Shown here: one piece after another, positions 1-6,482 of the stretch
How positions within the stretch are numbered: the stretch's first letter is position 1
Layout: each line of letters opens with the position of its first letter
DNA from: Methanosarcinales archaeon
GTDB lineage: Archaea > Halobacteriota > Syntropharchaeia > Alkanophagales > Methanospirareceae
DNA: 24,225 nt
Assembly: GCA_025464275.1 (NCBI GenBank)
Contig: JAODGR010000071.1
Span: forward strand, 1,104-25,328
Direction: 5' to 3'
Program-made: the position numbers and the translations under genes
The notes under the pieces: generated by a model
Databases searched by the model: none
What the model saw: the letters and a program-made list of their open reading frames with translations, nothing else
Told to the model about the DNA's origin: nothing

Positions 1-58
1 CCGGCAAGTGTGCGGGGAATTATTTCTTTAGCCACCAAAAATTTAAAACCCGAAAACA

Positions 59-66
59 TTTAAATG
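59..66 (+). promoter_or_regulatory. Probable TATA box for the LURP-one-like gene
   Basis: TTTAAATG lies in an AT-rich stretch and inside a 12-base palindrome (ACATTTAAATGT, 56-67). A start site about 25 bases downstream would fall near 85-90, giving a leader of about 45 bases that contains the strong ribosome binding site GGAGGTG at 121-127. Assignment rests on position and composition only. Confidence 0.45.
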
Positions 67-79
67 TGCAGCCATTCAT

Positions 80-95
80 CGTTCATATGTGAACG
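80..95. promoter_or_regulatory. Inverted repeat at the predicted transcription start
   Basis: CGTTCA-TATG-TGAACG has perfect 6-base arms with a 4-base spacer. It sits where transcription from the TATA box at 59-66 would begin, which is a usual place for an archaeal repressor operator. It could equally form a small hairpin at the mRNA 5' end. No regulator can be named. Confidence 0.35.
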
Positions 96-131
96 AAAGA
101 GTGAAAGAACAAACTTGAAAGGAGGTGTAAA

Positions 132-722
132 GTGGCAGTAAAAGAAATCCACCCTTCATTCCAGCACAGGCAGTACCTGTTCCGGAGGAAGGTGCTCAAG
201 TTATTTGGAGGAGCCTTTCATGTGTATGATGAGAGCGGGAATCTGGTTCTCTATTCGAAACAGAAGCCATTCAAATTGAAGGAGGACTTCCGCGTCTACT
301 CAGATGAACATCAGACAGAAGAGCTCTTGACTATTAAAACCCCACAGATTCTCGATATCGGTGCCACGTATAACGTATATGATACCACTACAGGCGAAGC
401 GGTTGGTGCCATAAGACGAAAAGGTCTTAAATCCATTGTTAAGGATGAATGGATATTCCTTTCCAGCGCAGGTCGAGAAATCGGGAAGCTAACAGAGAGC
501 AGCATAGCAGGAGCTATATTGAGCAGGTTCTTTAACTTAATTCCACAAACATACATCATCGTCTCAGCAGATGGCATAAAAGTCGCGGAGATCAGACAAC
601 ATTTCAATCCATTTGTACTCAAGTATAGCATGACAATAGAAGATGCGAACCCTCCAATTGATAGAAGACTCCTGATCTCCGCGGGAATTCTGTTAGCCGG
701 TATCGAAGGCAGGCAACAATAG
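132..722 (+). CDS. LURP-one-related / Tubby C-terminal-like domain protein
   Basis: The 196-residue protein reads as a single LURP-one-related domain of the Tubby C-terminal fold: short beta-strand segments such as FHVYDESGNLVLYSKQ (about 29-44), a second run around ATYNVYDTTTGEAVG, then RRKGLKS, the helix-like ILSRFFNLIPQ and the strand VAEIRQHFNPF. The alternating hydrophobic pattern and the C-terminal LLISAGILLAGIEGRQ fit the bacterial and archaeal branch of this family. The biochemical role there is unknown; relatives include plant LURP1 and phospholipid scramblases. No signal peptide is visible, so it is probably cytosolic or membrane-associated. The start is a GTG, supported by GGAGGTG four bases upstream. 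It has its own promoter and is separated by about 140 bases from the nickel operon, so I infer no functional link with it. Confidence 0.85.
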   Translation: MAVKEIHPSFQHRQYLFRRKVLKLFGGAFHVYDESGNLVLYSKQKPFKLKEDFRVYSDEHQTEELLTIKTPQILDIGATYNVYDTTTGEAVGAIRRKGLKSIVKDEWIFLSSAGREIGKLTESSIAGAILSRFFNLIPQTYIIVSADGIKVAEIRQHFNPFVLKYSMTIEDANPPIDRRLLISAGILLAGIEGRQQ

Positions 723-795
723 TCTCATCTTGAAAAAGCAGCTTGGAGTAAAAGCACGATCGCGAATTCTCGGTTCCAGATTGTTAGCAACTATA

Positions 796-803
796 TTTAA
801 ATA
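796..803 (+). promoter_or_regulatory. Probable TATA box and overlapping inverted repeat of the nickel operon
   Basis: TTTAAATA lies inside the inverted repeat ACTAT-ATTTAA-ATAGT (790-805). Transcription would start around 822-828, about 20-25 bases before the ribosome binding site at 848-855. A regulator bound to the repeat would cover the TATA box and block TBP, which is a plausible way to repress nickel uptake. No NikR gene is present in the window and I do not claim a NikR site. Confidence 0.45.
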
Positions 804-863
804 GTATAAAAATCTCACTACTTATGAGCTCAAATTATTAAATAAGAGGAGGTGAGAAAGGAG

Positions 864-1862
864 ATGATGGAAGGAAGGAGAAAGATGACTACAATAGCAG
901 CCTGTCTTCTGGCAGTGATAGTGCTCGCAAGTGCGGCGGGGGTAGCAAGTGCGCATTTTACGATGCTCTTCCCGGGGAAACACATGGACGTAACACCAGA
1001 GGATTACATCGCGAATCAGGGCGAGACAAAAACGATATGGATACTGTGGGGGCATCCATATGAGCACATACTTTTCGATTGCCCCGAAGAACTTGATGTT
1101 TCAGTCATGGACCCTGATGGTAAGCTCACAGAGTTAACGCCGTCCGAGATAACGGTAGAGGGAGTAAGGGCGTACGAAGTTTCCTTCACAGTGGAGAAGC
1201 TCGGCGATTATGTCGTCTGTGCAAGGCTGAACGCATCGGAAGAGCACGGGTTGATAGACTATACGAAAGCGGTTATACACTGCGGAGAAGAAGCGTGGTT
1301 CGGCTGGGATGCCGAAGTGGGGCAGGAAACGGAAATCATCCCGTTCACGCGACCTTACGGCTTAGAAGAGGGGTTTGTCTTCTCTGGAAAGGCTTTGTAC
1401 AACGGAAATGCACTCCCTGATGCGGATGTGGAGGTTGAGAAGTACCACACGAAAGCAGCAGGAGGCGAAGTGGTAGAGAAAGCGAAAGAGATGTTCCCTT
1501 ACGACCCGCCAATGATGTTCACCCGCGTGACAAAGACGAACGCTGCTGGTGATTTCGTTTACACGCTCGATGAGCCCGGGATATGGTTCATCGGTGCAAC
1601 GAAGGAAGTAGAAGGCGGATTAGCGAGACGAGGTGTATTCATCGTTCCTGTACTGGAAGCATTCCCCGCGAAGCCAGAGACTGTGCCACCCGTGCTCAAT
1701 GACCTGAAGAGCAGCATCGAGGAACTGAAGAGCCGGATACAATCACTGGAGGATAAAATTGAGACACAGAAGCAGCCAGCTGGAGCACCTGGATTTGGCA
1801 TGATAACCGCTGTTACAGGATTGCTAATTGTAGTGTATCTGCTAAAAAGGAGAAAGAGGTAG
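864..1862 (+). CDS. nikK: NikK-like DUF4198 nickel transport component with PGF-CTERM-like tail
   Basis: This is the extracytoplasmic DUF4198/NikK-type component of an ECF nickel transporter. A hydrophobic signal peptide ends at about VASA/HFTMLFPG, so the mature protein would begin with His, useful for metal binding. A beta-rich, His- and acid-containing domain follows, then a predicted coiled coil (VLNDLKSSIEELKSRIQSLEDK region) and a C-terminal PGFG, hydrophobic helix and KRRKR. That tail matches the PGF-CTERM sorting signal processed by archaeosortase A and lipid-anchored. Start choice: GGAGGTGA at 848-855 is 8 bases before ATG 864. A GTG at 852 lies inside that ribosome site and is unlikely. 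ATG 885, preceded by GGAAGGAG, is also possible and would give a shorter signal peptide. It is first in the nikKMLQO operon, 18 bases before nikM. Confidence 0.85.
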   Translation: MMEGRRKMTTIAACLLAVIVLASAAGVASAHFTMLFPGKHMDVTPEDYIANQGETKTIWILWGHPYEHILFDCPEELDVSVMDPDGKLTELTPSEITVEGVRAYEVSFTVEKLGDYVVCARLNASEEHGLIDYTKAVIHCGEEAWFGWDAEVGQETEIIPFTRPYGLEEGFVFSGKALYNGNALPDADVEVEKYHTKAAGGEVVEKAKEMFPYDPPMMFTRVTKTNAAGDFVYTLDEPGIWFIGATKEVEGGLARRGVFIVPVLEAFPAKPETVPPVLNDLKSSIEELKSRIQSLEDKIETQKQPAGAPGFGMITAVTGLLIVVYLLKRRKR

Positions 1863-1880
1863 ATAAGCGCAAGAACGAAG

Positions 1881-2510
1881 ATGGTGCATATATCCGATGG
1901 AATATTATCTCTGCCAGTACTGGCAGCGGGATGGGCAATAACTGCTGTATTAATTGCAGTAGCGCTGTGGTGGAGTAAGAGAAAGGGCAGTATAGCGGAG
2001 GAGATACCAAAGTTATCGGTGATGACAGCGGCATTCTTCGTCGCTTCCCTCGTTCATATAGCAGTGGGACCGACGAGTGTGCATCTCATACTCTGCGGGC
2101 TGGTCGGGATAATGCTTGGAATCCTTGCCTATCCCGCCATTTTTATCGGGCTTCTCCTGCAAGCTTTCCTATTCGGGCACGGTGGCGTAACTGTGCTCGG
2201 AGTAAATACAGTGGACATGGGCATCCCGGCACTTGTGGCATATGGTATTTTCAAAGCAGGGAATAAACTGACCCCTTCGAAGTCAATGACGAGCAAAGCG
2301 AGCATATTAGGAGCGTTAGCGGGCGGAATCGCTGTGGCTCTGGCTGTTTCCCTCACCGCCGGGATGTTATATACCCTGGGAGAAGAATATGCATGGGCAA
2401 TAAAAGCATTGATACTGTACCATATCCCGATAATAGTAATAGAGGCAATAATTGCTGGCTCCGTGGTTGCCTTCCTGGCAAGGGTCAAGCCAGAATTGAT
2501 AGGAGGTTAG
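1881..2510 (+). CDS. nikM: NikM/CbiM-type substrate-specific membrane subunit of nickel ECF transporter
   Basis: This is the substrate-binding integral membrane subunit (S component) of a nickel/cobalt ECF transporter. The 209-residue protein has about six hydrophobic segments. It carries the family's N-terminal HISDG motif, a VHIAVGPTSVHL stretch containing the second conserved metal-binding histidine, and FGHGGVTVLGVNT, all typical of CbiM/NikM. Nickel in this family is bound by the free N-terminal amine, the following His and a downstream His. From ATG 1881 the sequence starts Met-Val-His. The next codon is GTG (1884), which as a start codon would give the canonical Met-His-Ile. From ATG, removal of Met before Val would leave Val-His. 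Both restore His at position 2. Only weak purine-rich sequence precedes the start. Neighbouring DUF4198 and NikL favour nickel over cobalt. Confidence 0.92.
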   Translation: MVHISDGILSLPVLAAGWAITAVLIAVALWWSKRKGSIAEEIPKLSVMTAAFFVASLVHIAVGPTSVHLILCGLVGIMLGILAYPAIFIGLLLQAFLFGHGGVTVLGVNTVDMGIPALVAYGIFKAGNKLTPSKSMTSKASILGALAGGIAVALAVSLTAGMLYTLGEEYAWAIKALILYHIPIIVIEAIIAGSVVAFLARVKPELIGG

Positions 2511-2523
2511 GAGGTGATAGGAA

Positions 2524-3015
2524 ATGAAAATAAGAAAGGTCATTGTTCTCTTTGCGGCGCTTATGCTGCTATCCTGCCTGTGCTTGAGCATAAGCGTAAG
2601 CGTGGTGAGTGCGCATCGCTTGCATGTGGTTCATAAGATAAGTGAGATAGAGATAGAAGCTTACTTTGGTGGTGGCTCTCCCTGTCGCGATGCAAACGTA
2701 ACGGTGTACGATAATGAAGGCAATCTGTATCTGGAAGGGAATACAGATGAAGAGGGTAAGTTCCGTTTTCCACCAAAGATGGGTATAAACGAATACCGGG
2801 TGGTCGTGGATGCAGTTCACATGCCGGGTCACAGAGCGGAAGCCGTAATAAACCTGAGTCAGGAAACTGCAGGAGGTGCTGCTGGCGTAATGGGAACGGA
2901 AATGCCTCTATACATGAGAGTTATCGCTGGATTTGGTTACTTAACGGGTTTAGCAGGGGCTGCACTCGCATATACCGGCTGGAAGCTGAAGAAGAAATAC
3001 GAAAATGAAAAATGA
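2524..3015 (+). CDS. nikL: NikL-like small extracytoplasmic/membrane component of nickel transporter
   Basis: The 163-residue protein has an N-terminal signal peptide or membrane helix (about 5-30) ending at VVSA/HRLHVVHK, which places a His-rich sequence at the mature N-terminus. A small carboxypeptidase-regulatory-like beta domain follows (CRDANVTVYDNEGNLYLEGNTDEEGKFRF), then a C-terminal transmembrane helix (about 132-153) and a basic-acidic tail. This is the NikL architecture, replacing CbiN in NikKMLQO transporters. I infer that it helps deliver or hold nickel for NikM. GGAGGTGAT at 2510-2518 is 5 bases before ATG 2524. The end overlaps nikQ as ATGA, so the two are translationally coupled. 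The signal peptide contains a short hexamer-like repeat (SISVSV). Confidence 0.82.
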   Translation: MKIRKVIVLFAALMLLSCLCLSISVSVVSAHRLHVVHKISEIEIEAYFGGGSPCRDANVTVYDNEGNLYLEGNTDEEGKFRFPPKMGINEYRVVVDAVHMPGHRAEAVINLSQETAGGAAGVMGTEMPLYMRVIAGFGYLTGLAGAALAYTGWKLKKKYENEK

Positions 3016-3782
3016 TTGAATATCCGGAGATTGACAGGTATGCATCGCTTGACTCGCCATTACACCGGTTTGACCCGAGGGCGAAACTGATCGCGTTCCT
3101 CTCTCTTATCTTCTCCATTGTTCTTGTACCGGATCTAAAGGTGGCTTTCATCGGTCTGCTGTTTGCTGTTTTTATGCTCATTCTCTCCAGAATCCCCCTC
3201 ACATTCGTGTTTCACTACCTGGAATGGGTCGCTATCTTCATTTTATCCTTCTTCGTGATCCTGATATTTACTTTCCCCGGTGAAGAGATTGCCAGATTTT
3301 ATCTCCTGAGCATCACGGCAGAGGGATTATATACGGGGTCTTTGATTACCGTGAGGGCTTTTTCTGCCCTCATTCTCATATTTCCGATGATTGGGACAAT
3401 GAGATTTGACACGACGATAAAAGCGCTGTACAGGCTAAGAGTTCCGGGTTCGCTGGTTCAAATGCTCATGTTTACGTATCGGTACATCTTTGTACTCATG
3501 GATGAATTTCAAAGTATATGGACGGCGATGGAATCACGGGGCTTTCAACTGAGGAGCAATTTTTATGCGCTCAGTACGATAGGGAAGGCGCTGGGAATGC
3601 TATTTGTCAGAAGTTACGAGAGAGCGGAGAGGGTATATCAGGCGATGTGTTCCCGGGGCTACACGGGTAATCCAAGAACTCTGGTTGAGTTTGATATTCG
3701 CATGAAGGATTACCTGCTGGCAGTTTCTATCATGGGCTTTGCCGTTTCTTTGCACATTGCTTCCTTTACAGGGGTGATATGA
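3012..3782 (+). CDS. nikQ: NikQ/CbiQ-type transmembrane (EcfT) subunit
   Basis: This is the energy-coupling transmembrane subunit (EcfT) that links the ATPase to the NikM substrate subunit. The protein begins with the family's LHRFDPRAKL segment (about 18-27) and has roughly five to six hydrophobic helices. It carries two Ala-x-x-x-Arg-Gly coupling motifs, AMESRG (about 172-177) and AMCSRG (about 211-216), which in this family dock into the ATPase. At 256 residues it has normal length. It starts inside the nikL stop codon (ATGA) and ends 7 bases before nikO, so expression is tightly coupled. Nothing is unusual about it. Confidence 0.93.
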   Translation: MIEYPEIDRYASLDSPLHRFDPRAKLIAFLSLIFSIVLVPDLKVAFIGLLFAVFMLILSRIPLTFVFHYLEWVAIFILSFFVILIFTFPGEEIARFYLLSITAEGLYTGSLITVRAFSALILIFPMIGTMRFDTTIKALYRLRVPGSLVQMLMFTYRYIFVLMDEFQSIWTAMESRGFQLRSNFYALSTIGKALGMLFVRSYERAERVYQAMCSRGYTGNPRTLVEFDIRMKDYLLAVSIMGFAVSLHIASFTGVI

Positions 3783-3789
3783 GTAGAAG

Positions 3790-4698
3790 ATGAGCGTAGC
3801 GATAAGCGTGCAAAATCTCGGTTATGTGTATTCAGATGGTACAGTGGCGCTGGAGGATGTGAACATGGAGGTGTATGAGGGAGAGCGGGTAGTGATAGCT
3901 GGACCGAATGGAGCGGGCAAGACGACCCTCCTGCTACATCTTAACGGGATTCTCCGCAGCACCGAGGGGGAGGTGGAAGTGTTTGGCAGGAGTCTGAAGA
4001 GACTGAGAAGGGAAGAGATAATAAGGGATGTGGGGCTTGTCTTTCAGGACCCCGATGACCAGTTATTCATGCCCACGCTCTTCGACGACCTCGCATTTGG
4101 TCCCGTGAATCTGGGTCTAAAAGAGGAAGAGGTCCGTAAGAGGGTAAAAGAGGCTCTCTCGATACTCGGTCTTTCTGGCTATGAAAACAGATGCCCACAC
4201 CATCTCAGTTATGGCGAGAAGAAGAAGGCATCGCTGGCTGCTATTATCTCCATGGAGCCGAAGATACTGGTGCTCGACGAGCCGACCGCCAATCTCGACC
4301 CGAGGAGCAGAGCCGAGCTGATTGAGATTATAAAAGAATTGAATGAGCGTGAGGGAATTACCATTGTGGTCGCCACGCATGACATAAATGCTGTTCCTGA
4401 ACTTGCAGACCGTGTATATGTGCTGAACAGGCGGATAATTGCAGAAGGAACGCCGGGTGAGATATTCAATGATGCGGCACTCCTGCGTGATAACAATCTG
4501 GAGGTGCCGGAGGTGTACAAGCTCTTTGAGGTGCTTCGCTGTTTCGGGTACCCGTGTGAGGAATTACCACTCTCCATAGACGATGCCGTGGCGGAATTGA
4601 CTCGCACGATAAACGAGAGGCATATCCACCTCCATATCCATGAGCATACACACGAGGATGTGAACCGAATAAGGAGCAAGTATGAACACCACGGATGA
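3790..4698 (+). CDS. nikO: NikO/CbiO-type ABC ATPase with histidine-rich tail
   Basis: This ATPase energises the nickel ECF transporter. It has Walker A GPNGAGKTT (about 38-46), a Q-loop at VFQDPDDQL, the signature LSYGEKKKASLA, Walker B ILVLDEPTANLD and the switch histidine in ATHD. At 302 residues it is slightly longer than many CbiO proteins. The extra length is a C-terminal tail with strictly alternating histidines (278-288, then HH at 300-301), a probable cytosolic metal-binding extension. It is the last gene of the operon and is convergent with the DNA glycosylase-like gene, 11 bases away. The tail could store or sense incoming nickel; that is inference. Confidence 0.95.
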   Translation: MSVAISVQNLGYVYSDGTVALEDVNMEVYEGERVVIAGPNGAGKTTLLLHLNGILRSTEGEVEVFGRSLKRLRREEIIRDVGLVFQDPDDQLFMPTLFDDLAFGPVNLGLKEEEVRKRVKEALSILGLSGYENRCPHHLSYGEKKKASLAAIISMEPKILVLDEPTANLDPRSRAELIEIIKELNEREGITIVVATHDINAVPELADRVYVLNRRIIAEGTPGEIFNDAALLRDNNLEVPEVYKLFEVLRCFGYPCEELPLSIDDAVAELTRTINERHIHLHIHEHTHEDVNRIRSKYEHHG

Positions 4699-4709
4699 GC
4701 CAGAGCCAC

Positions 4710-5375
4710 TCACATCTCATATAACAACCTTATGTGCTCACATATCTCATTGAACTTGCGGTGTCTCCTCGTGGGCCAGTAAGAGATCATAAACCTCGTA
4801 CTCCTGCCTGAAATCTCCACTTCTAATACCTTCCCCGCCACGCTGGATAAACTCCTCCCTCCTTTCAGGCTACTGGCGCTGCTACCACTCATACCCCAGT
4901 GATTGAGCAGAGTTAAAAAGCCATGTAGCGCAGTCCTGCCCAGTAAACAAACACCTTCTGGCTTTATATACTCGATTTCACGCTTGAGATGCCGCTCGGC
5001 ACAGAGCTTTATAACACCCGCCGATGGTGCTGCATTTCGACCATCTCGCGCTGTTGGACACTTTACTGTGGGTAACAGGAAAAAGCCGGCATCTATAAAA
5101 TCGCTTATGGTGCTAATTCCATGCTCAGACTCACAGCTCATAGCACTTCTTAATAGCTCAAACAGGCTATTTCGTAATCTGTCATTTGTATTCTCATAAT
5201 AGAAGTAGTACTGGCTGTTCAGAGGTGGTGCTTCGGAAATGAAGAGGATTCTCACTCCCCTGGGCCTGGGTTCTACTGTGGGGATTCTATCATCAGGGCA
5301 TTTAACTCCGTCAAAACCCTCCTCCTTGCATCTCTTGCACCGCTTCACCCCTTCCTGTATCTCCTGCCAGCTCAT
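4710..5375 (-). CDS. Uracil-DNA glycosylase superfamily protein (family-4-like, altered motifs)
   Basis: The 221-residue protein aligns by eye with Fe-S uracil-DNA glycosylases. It has an N-terminal CKRC (C13, C16), then VRILFISEAPP (41-51) where motif A lies, then LPTVKCPTARDGRN with C106 and C125 at the spacing of the last two cluster ligands, and PEGVCLLGRTAL. Four cysteines suggest a 4Fe-4S cluster. Two catalytic regions deviate: motif A is SEAPP in place of GE.PG, and the C-terminal HPS-type motif is replaced by YWPTRRH. It may therefore have different substrate specificity or lack glycosylase activity. It is last in a minus-strand operon after the zinc protein and arfC (9-base gap), with which no repair role is obvious. 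Confidence 0.75.
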   Translation of the reverse strand: MSWQEIQEGVKRCKRCKEEGFDGVKCPDDRIPTVEPRPRGVRILFISEAPPLNSQYYFYYENTNDRLRNSLFELLRSAMSCESEHGISTISDFIDAGFFLLPTVKCPTARDGRNAAPSAGVIKLCAERHLKREIEYIKPEGVCLLGRTALHGFLTLLNHWGMSGSSASSLKGGRSLSSVAGKVLEVEISGRSTRFMISYWPTRRHRKFNEICEHIRLLYEM

Positions 5376-5384
5376 ATTATGACT

Positions 5385-6116
5385 CTATGACTCGACTCGC
5401 CACTTCAGCAATACACCCTCGCCCATCTTATCCGCACTTATGAGCTCCAGCTTCACCAGTTCCTCATTCCTTATGAAGCCCTGACCGCCCACAGGCGTAG
5501 GTGCACCCTCACCCCCTATTATCACGTTACCCACGTAGATATAAATCTCATCAACCAGCCCGTGGGATATGAGTGACCAGTTGAGCGTTCCGCCACCCTC
5601 CACCATCAACCTGTTCACACCACGTAGCCACAACAGATACAGGAGCTCTCTCAGGTCCACTTCCTCTCTGCCACAGACCATGACCTCTGCTTTATCACCC
5701 AATCGCGCCACATCCTCCACAACCGCGCGCTCTGAGACCGCGATTATTCGCATGCCTGCACCTTTATTCAGCACTTCAGCATCTATTGGTGTTCTCGCCC
5801 TGCTGTCCACGATTACGCGTATCGGATTCTCAGATTTACCCTCTTTCCTCCGCTCTTCTCTCCTATCCTCCGATTTCACAGTGAGTGAGGGATTGTCAGC
5901 CAGGACAGTACCCACACCTACCATGATTGCATCACAGCCCGCTCTCAGCGAATCTACCCTCTCAAAGTCATCCACACCACTTATCCTGAGCTGTTCTCGT
6001 CTCACTGTGGACACTTTACCATCCGCACTCATTGCCATATTTATGAATACAAAAGGTCGATGCCGGTTCTGAGCTTGAGCCTGAGCCTGAGCTCGGGTCT
6101 GGGTCTGGGTCTTCAT
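5385..6116 (-). CDS. arfC: 2,5-diamino-6-ribosylamino-pyrimidinone 5'-phosphate reductase (ArfC/RibD C-terminal type)
   Basis: This enzyme performs the NAD(P)H-dependent reduction of the ribosyl side chain in archaeal riboflavin and coenzyme F420 precursor synthesis. Family motifs are FINMAMSADGKVST (about 24-37), AIMVGVGTVLADNPSLTV (about 63-80), the nucleotide-binding VEGGGTLN (about 172-179) and GGEGAPTPVGGQG (about 201-213). There is no deaminase domain, as expected for the stand-alone archaeal reductase. The first 17 residues (QTQTRAQAQAQAQ) are low complexity and come from a hexanucleotide repeat. No other ATG lies before the core motif, so the start at 6116 is retained, although a nearby non-ATG start cannot be excluded. 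It lies 15 bases after the zinc protein and 9 bases before the glycosylase-like gene. Confidence 0.9.
   Translation of the reverse strand: MKTQTQTRAQAQAQAQNRHRPFVFINMAMSADGKVSTVRREQLRISGVDDFERVDSLRAGCDAIMVGVGTVLADNPSLTVKSEDRREERRKEGKSENPIRVIVDSRARTPIDAEVLNKGAGMRIIAVSERAVVEDVARLGDKAEVMVCGREEVDLRELLYLLWLRGVNRLMVEGGGTLNWSLISHGLVDEIYIYVGNVIIGGEGAPTPVGGQGFIRNEELVKLELISADKMGEGVLLKWRVES
6071..6112. repeat. Seven tandem hexanucleotides at the arfC 5' end
   Basis: On the + strand the units are GAGCTT, GAGCCT, GAGCCT, GAGCTC, GGGTCT, GGGTCT, GGGTCT: two related hexamer types in perfect 6-base register. Read on the minus strand they encode the Gln-Thr/Gln-Ala repeat at the ArfC N-terminus, which is not part of the conserved enzyme fold. 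The register keeps the frame whatever the copy number. Confidence 0.85.
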
Positions 6117-6131
6117 GGGCTATCTCCTATC

Positions 6132-6383
6132 CTAATCTATATCATCTATATCCACCTCACCAACACAGTTGGGGCATACAACCTTCTTCCTCATCGCCTC
6201 CCCTGTAATTCCAGGTGTTGTAATACCCTTTATCCGGTGTGCAGGATGCGTATCTTCTATCCTTATCTCAATTGCACAGGTATTGCAAAGAGGAATGCCA
6301 CACTTACTGCACCTTGTCGTTGCTCTTCGCTCCCTGCATATGCCACAGATCTCATCCCCTCCTTCCCCTCCATTCTCCCACAT
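6132..6383 (-). CDS. Small zinc-binding protein (B-box-like finger plus C-terminal CxxC)
   Basis: The 83-residue protein has metal-ligand spacing like a B-box or double zinc finger. CGIC (13-16) is followed by CSKC, then CNTC, then His residues in THPAH (about 45-48), with a separate CPNC near the C-terminus. The intervening MRKKVVCPNCVGEVDIDDID resembles a small zinc ribbon with an acidic tail. I do not recognise a named family. It is the first gene of a minus-strand operon with arfC (15 bases). It diverges from hisC across about 100 bases, and that shared region must hold both promoters. A role in RNA or protein binding is possible but unsupported. Confidence 0.7.
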   Translation of the reverse strand: MWENGGEGGDEICGICRERRATTRCSKCGIPLCNTCAIEIRIEDTHPAHRIKGITTPGITGEAMRKKVVCPNCVGEVDIDDID

Positions 6384-6423
6384 CTTCTATTCTCACAGAT
6401 TCTATTTTTTGTTCTTATTTTAT

Positions 6424-6473
6424 AGTTATGGAGATAGGAGACGGGTGATAGGGGATAGAGGATAGAGAGGAGA
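6424..6473 (+). repeat. Degenerate GATAGG-type repeats in the hisC leader
   Basis: The 50 bases before hisC consist largely of variants of GATAGG/GATAGAG, ending in the purine-rich GAGAGGAGAG that contains the ribosome binding site. No convincing TATA box lies within this stretch. An AT-rich stretch just upstream (about 6405-6423) is the better promoter candidate for hisC. Confidence 0.5.
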
Positions 6474-6482
6474 GTGAAGCAG

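Noticed and set aside
1911..1926. Perfect 16-base palindrome CTGCCAGTACTGGCAG inside nikM
   Set aside because: It lies in coding sequence for a normal hydrophobic segment (LPVLAA), and a palindrome of this size is expected by chance at a rate not far below one per window of this length.
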